From an uncultured Selenomonadales bacterium (lineage in GTDB: Bacteria; Bacillota; Negativicutes; Selenomonadales; Selenomonadaceae), in contig CALGGV010000289.1 of NCBI GenBank assembly GCA_937915725.1, positions 1 through 11,145 of the forward strand: a stretch of DNA of 11,145 nucleotides, given 5' to 3'. The position numbers and the translations under genes are program-made. Numbering within the stretch: the first letter of the stretch is position 1; every line of letters begins with the position of its first letter. This document shows positions 1-6,542 of this stretch, piece after piece. Under the pieces are notes generated by a model, which made no database searches, was not told where the DNA came from, and saw nothing but the letters and a program-made list of their open reading frames with translations.

Positions 1-145
1 TTTCTTTGGTAATTGTACAGTTTGAATTATTTTCAATCAAAATTCCCTGCGCGGCGGGTTTTATAATAATTCCCTCCACATTTTGAAAATTTTCAAAGCC
101 GACTTCTTCCAAAATTTTTGACAACGAAATTTGCCCAGAGTTCAA
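1..145 (-). repeat. Downstream copy of a 145-bp direct repeat (period 259 bp)
   Basis: Bases 1-145 align without gaps to 260-404 with seven mismatches (at 56, 91, 99, 100, 102, 103 and 135), about 95% identity. The copy starts at the first base of the window, so its far end is not visible. The period of 259 is one more than a multiple of three, which puts the two copies in different frames. Confidence 0.95.
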
Positions 146-175
146 AATTTCCTCAATTCGGTTTAAGACTTTCAA
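1..175 (-). pseudogene. Partial second copy of the VWA protein's C-terminal region, frame-shifted, running off the window
   Basis: An open frame of 58 codons runs to the window edge. It begins at a TTG (173-175) inside the end of the VWA gene, overlaps it by 23 nt, and reads in the +1 frame. From LNSGQISLSKILEE onward the product repeats residues of the upstream VWA protein with four changes (A to G, CN to VG, D to N). The changes keep the frame open, which fits a once-translated sequence better than random decay. I see no convincing ribosome site for the TTG, so it could be a translated small ORF, the rest of a longer protein split by a one-base frameshift near 165-175, or a silent cassette. 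The upstream part reads LKVLNRIEEILNSGQ, unlike the matching part of the VWA gene, so homology stops at about base 145. Confidence 0.5.
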
Positions 176-1766
176 AAGTTAAAATCAAATTTACCGGCGC
201 AATAATTATTGAATCGTTGTAATTCAGTTCAATAATTTTTCCATGTTCAATTAAAATATTTTCTTTGGTAATTGTACAGTTTGAATTATTTTCAATCAAA
301 ATTCCCTGCGCGGCAGGTTTTATAATAATTCCCTCCACATTTTGAAAATCTTCAAAGTTGCATTCTTCCAAAATTTTTGACAACGAAATTTGCGCAGAGT
401 TCAATCTAAACAAATTAAATTCACGCGGGCTTGAATCTTCAGCATTTCTCGCGCAGATTTTCAATTTGCCTTTAAACGAAAAAATATTTTTTTCTGCAGA
501 AAGAATCGCCGCGCTTGCCACGCTGTAATTTTTTTTGTGAATCAGCCACGACAAAATCAAAATAACCGAAATTGCCAAAAGTGCAATTATCCACGCAATG
601 CTATTTTTAGGATTTTTTAATTGTGCGGTATCGTCACCTTCAAAAATTATTCCCAAATCTTCAAAGTGAACTTTTTGCAGCGAAATATTTTCTTCAGCGT
701 TTGGAATTGCAAGATTAATCGTGCCGTCTTTAACCTTGCCCCCAAAATTTTTATCGTTAATCTGCAAGGCAACTGTTTTATTGTCAAAAAATTTATCTGC
801 CAAAATTTTAGAATCTGAATTGTTACGATAAACCGGCGTAATTTCCAAAACATTTTCCGCAAAAAGTGAACTTAAAATTTCAGTCTGCAAAATTCCATTA
901 ACCGTAGGGATAACGTCAAGCGTTAAGCCCGTGCCTTGAGGATAATTTGTAGTCATTTCAAATTTATTCGTCGTCGGCGCGTTCAATTCAAAAATATTTA
1001 TGAAATTTCTTTTGACGCTTGCAACATTTGAAAAATTATTAAGCGTAGCATTTCCCGCGCTTGAGGAGAGCAAAATAATTTTTAATTTTTCCGGATTAGA
1101 AATCGGAACTTCAAATTCTAAATTGTTATTTGAAATATTTTTAGTAAAAATTTCTAAATGCGGCGTTTTAAAATCGTTGTGAAATATCGTACGAATTGCC
1201 GACATTAAATCCAGATAATTCAGCGGAATTTCTTTTGCCCATTCGTACGAATGATAATTTTGAGGATTAACATCAGCCCGCAAACTCAAAATATAAACCG
1301 GAATACCGAGCCATTGTGCTTGCCTCAATCCCGCTTTTACATTTTCAACGAACATTATATTTTGCGATTTTTCGTCCAGAAGATTTTCGCCGTCCGTGAA
1401 AAAAATAATTGTCCTGTCCGTGTTAAATTTCTGCGATAGAATGTCAACCGCCTGTAAAAGTGCCGCGCTTGCATTGCTTTTCCCGCTGTATTCAATTTGC
1501 AAATTGTCAATGGGATTATCTTTGATACTTGACAGTGGTCTTATAACGCGGGGAATTTCCCCAAAAGTTATAATTCCAATTTCGTCATTGGCTGAAAGAT
1601 TTTCTGCGCTCCAAATTATACTTTCCGGTATTTCGTGGAACGGGTCGGAAATTTTCATTGTCTGCCCTGTATTTATAACGAAAATAACTTTCCTACATTC
1701 CGCCGAATTAAAACTAAATACTATCGCGCAGATTGTAATTAATGATACAAAAATTTTTCTTAACAA
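153..1766 (-). CDS. Membrane-anchored von Willebrand factor A (VWA) domain protein with C-terminal FHA-like domain
   Basis: A protein of 537 residues. The N-terminus (about 3-21) is a hydrophobic signal or anchor segment. A VWA fold follows (about 26-190). Its metal site is degenerate: the usual DxSxS is N32-T-G34-Q-T36, while FFTDGE keeps the aspartate (D125). A beta-rich stretch leads to one transmembrane helix (about 390-410, IAWIIALLAISVILILSWLI), ending in HKK. The last 105 residues are beta-rich and resemble an FHA domain in their ILIENNSN and NDSIII pattern. The likely topology is VWA outside and FHA-like domain inside. I chose the TTG at 1766 because GGAGG lies 10 nt upstream; a TTG at 1775 sits almost on that site. 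The gene has its own promoter (1806-1834). Its 3' part is duplicated downstream. Function and partners are unknown; VWA-type binding of a protein or other ligand is inferred from the family. Confidence 0.75.
   Translation of the reverse strand: MLRKIFVSLITICAIVFSFNSAECRKVIFVINTGQTMKISDPFHEIPESIIWSAENLSANDEIGIITFGEIPRVIRPLSSIKDNPIDNLQIEYSGKSNASAALLQAVDILSQKFNTDRTIIFFTDGENLLDEKSQNIMFVENVKAGLRQAQWLGIPVYILSLRADVNPQNYHSYEWAKEIPLNYLDLMSAIRTIFHNDFKTPHLEIFTKNISNNNLEFEVPISNPEKLKIILLSSSAGNATLNNFSNVASVKRNFINIFELNAPTTNKFEMTTNYPQGTGLTLDVIPTVNGILQTEILSSLFAENVLEITPVYRNNSDSKILADKFFDNKTVALQINDKNFGGKVKDGTINLAIPNAEENISLQKVHFEDLGIIFEGDDTAQLKNPKNSIAWIIALLAISVILILSWLIHKKNYSVASAAILSAEKNIFSFKGKLKICARNAEDSSPREFNLFRLNSAQISLSKILEECNFEDFQNVEGIIIKPAAQGILIENNSNCTITKENILIEHGKIIELNYNDSIIIAPVNLILTFESLKPN
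260..404 (-). repeat. In-gene copy of the 145-bp direct repeat
   Basis: This is the copy inside the VWA gene, coding for part of its cytoplasmic C-terminal domain. It matches 1-145 at about 95%. Identity ends abruptly at 404/145. Confidence 0.95.
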
Positions 1767-1805
1767 AGTAAGCAACCCTCCACAAATTTTATTTTTATCA
1801 AAAAT

Positions 1806-1834
1806 ATTTTATCAGTCAGATTTTTTAGCGTCAA
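1806..1834 (-). promoter_or_regulatory. Sigma-70-type promoter of the VWA gene
   Basis: On the minus strand TTGACG (1829-1834) and TAAAAT (1806-1811) are 17 bp apart, with a TG one base before the -10 (extended -10). Transcription would start near 1799, about 33 nt before the TTG start. Confidence 0.7.
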
Positions 1835-1867
1835 TAATAAAATCCGCCCAATATAAAAATTTGCAAT

Positions 1868-1896
1868 AAAAAAAGCCCTTGCCAAATTGCAAAGGC
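1868..1896 (-). terminator. Intrinsic terminator after the trehalose-6-phosphate hydrolase gene
   Basis: On the minus strand GCCTTTGC and GCAAGGGC form an 8-bp stem with one G-T pair around a 6-nt loop (1875-1896). A run of seven T follows. It lies 18 nt past the stop codon and separates the tre genes from the VWA gene. Confidence 0.85.
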
Positions 1897-1913
1897 GCGT
1901 AAAAAATTTTATT

Positions 1914-3551
1914 TTATTTTCCAAAAACCACAACTTCAAACGGGCGCAGATTTTCTGCAAGCCCTTCATAATTTCCCAAAACTTTTTTGTAACCGTCGGC
2001 AATGTATTCTGAAAGATTTTTTTCAGTCAAGTTGGTATTTTCGCTGCGATAGTTACAAATTACGATTAATTTTTCATTGCCCAAAGTGCGGCAATAAGCG
2101 ATAATGTCATTATTTTCCCGCTCAAAGAATTTAATATCGCCGTCTTGCACAATTTTATTTTCTTTGCGAAATTTTACCAACATTTTATAAAAATTCAAAA
2201 TTGAATCAGAATCTTTTTCTTCGGCGGCAACGTTAATCTTTTTATAATTTTCGGGTGAAGAAATCCACGCCTCAACAGTAGAAAAGCCTGCGAATTTTTC
2301 TGCGCTCCATTGCATTGGAGTTCGGCTGTTGTCGCGGGAACGCTCGCCAATAATTTTTAAAGCCTCTGTTTCAGACTTGCCGCCGTCGCGCAGAATTTTA
2401 TAGTAATTCAAACTTTCAACGTCGCGGTACTGTTCGATTGAATTAAATTTTGCGTTAGTCATTCCAATTTCTTCACCCTGATAAATATAGGGCGTGCCGC
2501 GCATTAAATGAATCGTCGCCGCCAACATTTTGGCAGATTCTTTCCAATATTTTTCGTCGTTGCCGAAACGTGAAACTGCGCGAGGCTGATCGTGGTTGCA
2601 CCAAAATACAGCATTCCAGCCGTTGTTTTCAGCCATTCCGACTTGCCATTCTTCAAAAATTTTTTTCAGCGCGGAAATATCGGCATCCATTAAAGACCAC
2701 TTGTCGCCGTTTTTGTAGTCAACTTTCAAATGATGAAAACTAAAACTCATTGACAATTCATGAGAATCGGGGCGCGTGTACAGCAAACAATTTTTTAAAT
2801 CGGTTGACGCCATTTCCCCTACTGTTATCATACCGTCGATACCGGCTTTTTGTACAAGTTCGTTCAAATATTCGTGAACGTGCGGACCGTCTGCAAAAAG
2901 TTTTCTGCCGAGCCCTTCAGTATCATCTTCAAAAATTTCCGGCTTAGAAATTAAATTTATTACGTCAAAACGAAAACCGGCAACGCCTTTTTCTCTCCAA
3001 AATTTTACAACGTTTGCAAGTTCTTCACGCACTTTAGGATTAGTCCAATTTAAATCCGGCTGGCTTACGTCGTGCAAGTGCAAATACCATTTGTCTAAGC
3101 GCGGTACATATTCCCACGCACTGCCGCCAAATGCACATTGCCAATTTGTAGGCGGTTCACCTTGTCCGCGCCCGTCGCGCAGGATATAATATTTTTGGTA
3201 TTCTTTATCGCCGTTAATTGCGCGTTGAAACCATTCGTGCCGGTCGGAAGTATGACAAAGTACCATATCAAGCATAATTTTAAGATTTTTTTCGGCGGTT
3301 GATTTTACCAATTCGTTAAAATCTTCCATTGTTCCAAAACGTGGATCAATCGCCGTATAATCTGAAATATCGTAGCCGCCGTCTTTAAGTGGCGAAGGGT
3401 AAAAGGGCGTTGTCCAAATATAATCTACTCCGAGACTTTTAATGTAGTCAAGTTTTTCAATAATCCCGCGAATATCGCCGAGCCCGTCGCCGTTTGAATC
3501 GTAAAAAGATTTTGGGTAAATCTGGTAAACGACTTTATCGCTAAATTTCAT
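1914..3551 (-). CDS. treC: Trehalose-6-phosphate hydrolase (GH13 family)
   Basis: Cytoplasmic enzyme of 545 residues that would split trehalose 6-phosphate, the product of PTS uptake, into glucose and glucose 6-phosphate. It starts with VVYQIYPKSFYDSNGDGLGD, a GH13 oligo-1,6-glucosidase/TreC signature. The catalytic set is visible: nucleophile D196 (GFRFDVIN), acid/base E246 (VGEMAST) and D321 (WCNHDQPR). Stretches such as SFHHLKVDY, FWCNHDQPR and YQGEEIGMTN are close to TreC and favour it over maltose or isomaltose enzymes. The context, next to a TreB-type PTS gene and treR, agrees. In conserved region I the usual Asn before His is Cys (DMVLCH, C99), which is odd. AAGGAGG lies about 8 nt before the ATG. 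The gene follows the dehydrogenase by 22 nt, so they are probably co-transcribed. The Bacillus name would be treA. Confidence 0.93.
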   Translation of the reverse strand: MKFSDKVVYQIYPKSFYDSNGDGLGDIRGIIEKLDYIKSLGVDYIWTTPFYPSPLKDGGYDISDYTAIDPRFGTMEDFNELVKSTAEKNLKIMLDMVLCHTSDRHEWFQRAINGDKEYQKYYILRDGRGQGEPPTNWQCAFGGSAWEYVPRLDKWYLHLHDVSQPDLNWTNPKVREELANVVKFWREKGVAGFRFDVINLISKPEIFEDDTEGLGRKLFADGPHVHEYLNELVQKAGIDGMITVGEMASTDLKNCLLYTRPDSHELSMSFSFHHLKVDYKNGDKWSLMDADISALKKIFEEWQVGMAENNGWNAVFWCNHDQPRAVSRFGNDEKYWKESAKMLAATIHLMRGTPYIYQGEEIGMTNAKFNSIEQYRDVESLNYYKILRDGGKSETEALKIIGERSRDNSRTPMQWSAEKFAGFSTVEAWISSPENYKKINVAAEEKDSDSILNFYKMLVKFRKENKIVQDGDIKFFERENNDIIAYCRTLGNEKLIVICNYRSENTNLTEKNLSEYIADGYKKVLGNYEGLAENLRPFEVVVFGK

Positions 3552-3573
3552 TTTAAAACCTCCTTACAATAGC

Positions 3574-4353
3574 TTACTTCTGCATTTCAAAAAGTTGTTT
3601 CAATAAAATTTCTTTTGGCGTTGTCGGTACGGATTTAAACCATTCCAACTGCTCCGGCGTCAGTTTTGAAATTACTTCCATATCGCCGCGCAACATTGCC
3701 TCGTACCCGTCCTGCGCGACCACGTCAGGCGAAAATGTCATTGCCTTTGCCAAATTTGTATTTTCCAAATTCGACGCCTTAGCAAATCCAGTGTCCATTC
3801 CGCCCGGCATCAAAGTTGTAATTGTTACGCCCGTGCCTTGAATTTCTTGCCAAATTCCCTCACTCAACGCGGTTACATAAGACTTTGCCGCGTAGTACAC
3901 GGCTTGCATTGGACCTGCTGGCATAAGTGCCGCCGTCGAGGAAACATTTAAAATTTTGCCGCTGCCGCGTTTCACAAAGTCGCGCAGGAATATTTTTGTA
4001 AGTTTCGTTAAAGCGATAATGTCAACCATTATCAAATTTAAATCCTGTTCCATTGTACGCTCGTGAAAATAGCCTTGCCCGCCGAGTCCCGCGTTATTAA
4101 TCAAATAATCTACCGGAATTTTTTCGCGGTTAAGTTCGCCGTAAATTTCTTCTGCCGCGTCAATTTTTGATAAATCTTTCGGCAAAACGTACACGTTGAC
4201 TTTGAAATTTTCTTCCAACGATTTTTTCAATTCGTTAAGTTTGTCGATACTCCTTGCAACAATGATTAAATCGCCGCCGCGTTTTGCGTGAATTTCGGCG
4301 AAAGATTTTCCCAAGCCGCTTGACGCGCCGGTAATTAATGCAACATTTTTCAA
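3574..4353 (-). CDS. Short-chain dehydrogenase/reductase (SDR), classical type
   Basis: An NAD(P)-dependent oxidoreductase of 259 residues, near the usual 250 for classical SDRs. It shows the nucleotide-binding TGASSGLG (8-15), NNAG (86-89), catalytic Ser in VSST (138/139) and YxxxK (Y153, K157). The VARS after the second strand (32-35) hints at NADP preference, which is weak evidence. The substrate cannot be read from the sequence. I chose the TTG at 4353 because GAGG (4362-4365) lies 8 nt upstream and the protein then begins MKNVALITGA. The GTG at 4362 would overlap that ribosome site. It lies between treB and treC, an unusual place for an SDR, and is probably part of the same transcript. 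No trehalose role is known to me for such an enzyme. Confidence 0.88.
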   Translation of the reverse strand: MKNVALITGASSGLGKSFAEIHAKRGGDLIIVARSIDKLNELKKSLEENFKVNVYVLPKDLSKIDAAEEIYGELNREKIPVDYLINNAGLGGQGYFHERTMEQDLNLIMVDIIALTKLTKIFLRDFVKRGSGKILNVSSTAALMPAGPMQAVYYAAKSYVTALSEGIWQEIQGTGVTITTLMPGGMDTGFAKASNLENTNLAKAMTFSPDVVAQDGYEAMLRGDMEVISKLTPEQLEWFKSVPTTPKEILLKQLFEMQK

Positions 4354-4443
4354 TTTCAACACCTCAATCTATTTTTTTAGAATAATTGCTCCATAATCTC
4401 AGGGAGGGCTGCTTACAGGGCAATTACTATCGTTTGAAAAATT

Positions 4444-5692
4444 TCAGTAACAGGCAATGACAGTTTCGCCGGTTTTAGCCTTCATACCGCTGATAAATTT
4501 AAAAGTATCAATACCATTTGCATTAGTTACTACAAATACCGCTGTATCTGGATGCCCTGCCGCTTTAATTTTCGCCTTGCTGAATTTTAGCAAAGGTGTA
4601 CCGGCTTTAACAACGTCTCCAACTTTGCAAAGATATTCAAAGCCGTCGCCCTGCATTGATACTGTATCAATTCCGACGTGAATTAAAATTTCAACGCCGT
4701 TTGAAAGTGTCATTCCTACCGCGTGTTTAGAATCTTGCATTAAAACTGTAACTTTACCGGAAACAGGCGCACAAACAGTTTCATTAGCCGGTTTAATCGC
4801 CAAGCCGTCGCCTACCATTCCTTCAGAAAATACGCCGTCGCCAATTTCTTTCAAGCTGATAACTTCGCCGTCAAGATATGCTTTAAATTCATTTTCGCTT
4901 ACAAGATTAACTTCAGTCTCTGCATTAGCCGCTTCAGCCGCCGCCTCCATTTCTGCCTCTTCTTGTGCTATTTGAGCTTGTTTGTCAATTCCTTTTTTCT
5001 TGCCAACAAGCGTTGTTAAAACGAATGGTACAGCAATAGCCACAAGCATTGCAAGTGCAAAAGTAGGCATGTATTGAGGTTGAATTGACAAAATACCGGG
5101 AATACCGCCAACACCAATAGCATTAGCCGTTGTTGAAGTTGAAACGCAGACAATCGCCGCACAAGCCGAGCCTGTCATACCGCAAATAAAGGGGAAGAAA
5201 TATTTCAAGTTGACACCGAAAATCGCCGGTTCAGTAACGCCCAAATAACAGGAAATCCACGCAGGAACATTAATTTCTTGAGCCGCCGCGTTTTTGCGTT
5301 GCAAATAAATCATTGCCAAAACTGCCGAGCCTTGCGCAATATTTGAAAGTGCAATCATAGGCCAGAGCATTGTACCTTGATAATCTGCAATCAACTGCAA
5401 ATCGATGGCATTCGTCATATGGTGTAAGCCTGTGATGACAAGCGGCGCGTATACAAAACCAAAAATCGCTCCAAAAATAACGCGGAAATCGCCGGTAATT
5501 CCGTTAAATACCACGCTTGAAATTGCAGAGCCTATCTTCCAGCCAATAGGACCAAGTACAAAATGCGCCGCAATTACCGTTAAAACCAAACTGCAGAAAG
5601 GTACAACAATCATTGAAATTACCGGCGGTACTAGACTTCTGAAAAATTTCTCAAGATAAATCAAAGTAAACGCCGCCAAAATTGCAAAAAAA
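4444..5692 (-). pseudogene. treB: 5'-truncated trehalose PTS transporter (half of EIIC plus EIIA)
   Basis: The frame is TreB-like from about base 5692: YLEKFFRSLVPP, then VYAPLVITGLHH, YLGVTEPAIFGVNLKYFFP and GGIPGILSIQP, all EIIC features of the trehalose PTS subfamily. A linker rich in Ala and Glu follows, then an EIIA(Glc) domain with its two histidines (SKHAVG and the phosphorylated ILIHVGID). The EIIB domain and the first half of EIIC, roughly 230-240 residues, are absent. Upstream of 5692 the frame continues through the small-RNA gene to a start at 5766 (residues 1-24 have no TreB similarity), so that start is probably spurious. No ribosome site serves an internal start. I judge the transporter non-functional, although its EIIA part could still act if translated. 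The stop is followed after 90 nt by the SDR gene without a clear terminator. Confidence 0.8.
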
Positions 5693-5708
5693 ATGCTCCT
5701 ATGAGCAT
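5686..5708 (-). terminator. Intrinsic terminator of the small RNA
   Basis: ATGCTC (5693-5698) and GAGCAT (5703-5708) form a perfect 6-bp stem with a 4-nt loop. On the minus strand eight T follow the stem base. The T run is also where the truncated treB frame begins. Confidence 0.8.
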
Positions 5709-5709
5709 A

Positions 5710-5739
5710 TTGACGAAAAAACCTTAACCGTGATAAAAT
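5710..5739 (+). promoter_or_regulatory. Plus-strand promoter candidate for the GIY-YIG gene and treR, inside the small-RNA gene
   Basis: TTGACG (5710-5715) and TAAAAT (5734-5739) are 18 bp apart with a TG one base before the -10. Transcription would start near 5746, giving a leader of about 95 nt before the ATG at 5841. It faces the small-RNA promoter, and its elements lie in one arm of the small RNA's stem. Confidence 0.5.
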
Positions 5740-5790
5740 TCTAATCGTCAAAACTAGACAAATCACGAGTCAAGGTTTTTTCAATTAAAA

Positions 5791-5820
5791 ATTATAACAA
5801 ATCTTGTCTCTATTTGTCAA
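5791..5820 (-). promoter_or_regulatory. Consensus promoter of the small RNA
   Basis: On the minus strand TTGACA (5815-5820) and TATAAT (5791-5796), both perfect, are 18 bp apart. A TG one base before the -10 makes it an extended -10. The start site would be near 5784-5785. It is among the strongest promoter-like sequences in the window. Confidence 0.85.
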
Positions 5821-5840
5821 ATACAGAAAGGGGCAAGAAA

Positions 5841-6542
5841 ATGTTAAATCCTGAAATTGCTTTTATTAAAATGGTGATTTATATGATTCGCCACAAATTA
5901 ACCAGAAAAATTTATGTTGGCAAAACTACACGTACACTTGAAGAGCGTATCAATGAACATTTACGCAACAGTCGAAATTCATATATTGACCGCTCGATAA
6001 AAAAATATGGTTTTGAAAACTTTGAAGTTGAAATTCTTTCTAAATGTGACACCATTGAAGAACTTAATGAGAGAGAAAAATTCTGGATTAAAGAACTTAA
6101 TAGTAAATTTCCAAATGGTTACAACCTTACTGATGGAGGTGAAGGAATACCTGGATACAAAGCACCGGCTGAATTAAGTAATAGACTTTCAAAAATGCGT
6201 AAAGGGCGTATAATTCCTTTAAAACAACGCTTAAAAATTGCTGCAAAACTCAAAGGAAAAATTTTTACTGAAGAAACACGCGATAAAATTGCCTCCCAAA
6301 AAAAAGGACACATCGTTACTGAATCTACACGATTGAAATTAAAATTAGCAAATACGGGCAAAAAAATAAATCGTATAGCTTATAAAAGAGCTGTAAAATG
6401 CATTGAGACAAACATCATTTTTCCTTCAATAACAGCGGCAGCTAATTATTTCGGAGTTACTCGTCAAAGAATACGCCGTGCTTGCATAAACCAATACACT
6501 GTCAGCGGTTGTCATTGGGAATTTGTTGAAGAGAAAATTTGA
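5841..6542 (+). CDS. GIY-YIG homing endonuclease with NUMOD-type DNA-binding tail
   Basis: A protein of 233 residues. The N-terminal GIY-YIG nuclease has VIY (12-14) and YVG (25-27) in place of GIY and YIG, the catalytic Arg in EERINEH (R36), the Glu in NEREKFWI (E79) and the Asn in GYNLTDGG (N95). Residues about 110-165 carry repeated basic motifs of NUMOD3 type (SKMRKGR, AAKLKGK, ASQKKGH). The C-terminus is a NUMOD1/IENR-type helix-turn-helix (CIETNIIFPSITAAANYFGV, then GCHWEF). This is the free-standing I-TevI/Seg-like arrangement of mobile genes from phages and introns. The ATG at 5841 follows GAAAGGGG by 7 nt. The gene sits between the treB remnant and treR. Its last 20 nt overlap the treR TTG start. 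No group I intron core is visible around it. Confidence 0.85.
   Translation: MLNPEIAFIKMVIYMIRHKLTRKIYVGKTTRTLEERINEHLRNSRNSYIDRSIKKYGFENFEVEILSKCDTIEELNEREKFWIKELNSKFPNGYNLTDGGEGIPGYKAPAELSNRLSKMRKGRIIPLKQRLKIAAKLKGKIFTEETRDKIASQKKGHIVTESTRLKLKLANTGKKINRIAYKRAVKCIETNIIFPSITAAANYFGVTRQRIRRACINQYTVSGCHWEFVEEKI

Larger units (their letters stand above)
5686..5785 (-). ncRNA. Predicted small RNA of about 100 nt, family unknown
   Basis: Downstream of a consensus promoter the minus strand folds into a long hairpin. GAAAAAACCTTGAC, a bulged T, then CGTGAT (5762-5782) pairs with ATCACG, GTT and AAGGTTTTTTC (5715-5734), making about 20 bp. The apical part holds a smaller stem (TCTAG with TTAGA). A short linker GTCAAT leads to a separate terminator hairpin. 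There is no good ORF in it. I do not recognise it as tRNA, SRP RNA, 6S, tmRNA or a T-box. It ends where treB homology begins, so it was either brought in with the GIY-YIG gene or was next to the deletion. It could act by base pairing with the endonuclease leader, which it overlaps in antisense, or in trans. Confidence 0.65.

Noticed and set aside
1..404. Template/variable repeat pair of a diversity-generating retroelement
   Set aside because: The layout (near-identical repeat just past the gene's 3' end) fits, but on the coding strand only one of seven differences is at an adenine of the downstream copy. No reverse transcriptase is in the window. The right-hand pair has one mismatch only.
1396..1869. 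157-codon plus-strand ORF opposite the VWA gene
   Set aside because: It is the antisense shadow of the signal-peptide and VWA coding region. It has no ribosome site and no recognisable domain, and it runs through the VWA promoter.
5695..5766. N-terminal 24 residues of the treB-frame ORF as a real leader
   Set aside because: They are encoded by the small-RNA hairpin and terminator, have no similarity to TreB, and the start has no ribosome site.
5715..5782. Miniature inverted-repeat transposable element (arms at 5715-5734 and 5762-5782)
   Set aside because: The arms are only 27 bp apart and have no visible target duplication. A promoter on one side and a terminator on the other explain the inverted repeat better as an RNA stem.
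5693..6542. Group I intron or IStron carrying the GIY-YIG gene
   Set aside because: I see no paired core elements or splice-site context, and the flanking treB and treR do not rejoin into one gene if the segment is removed.
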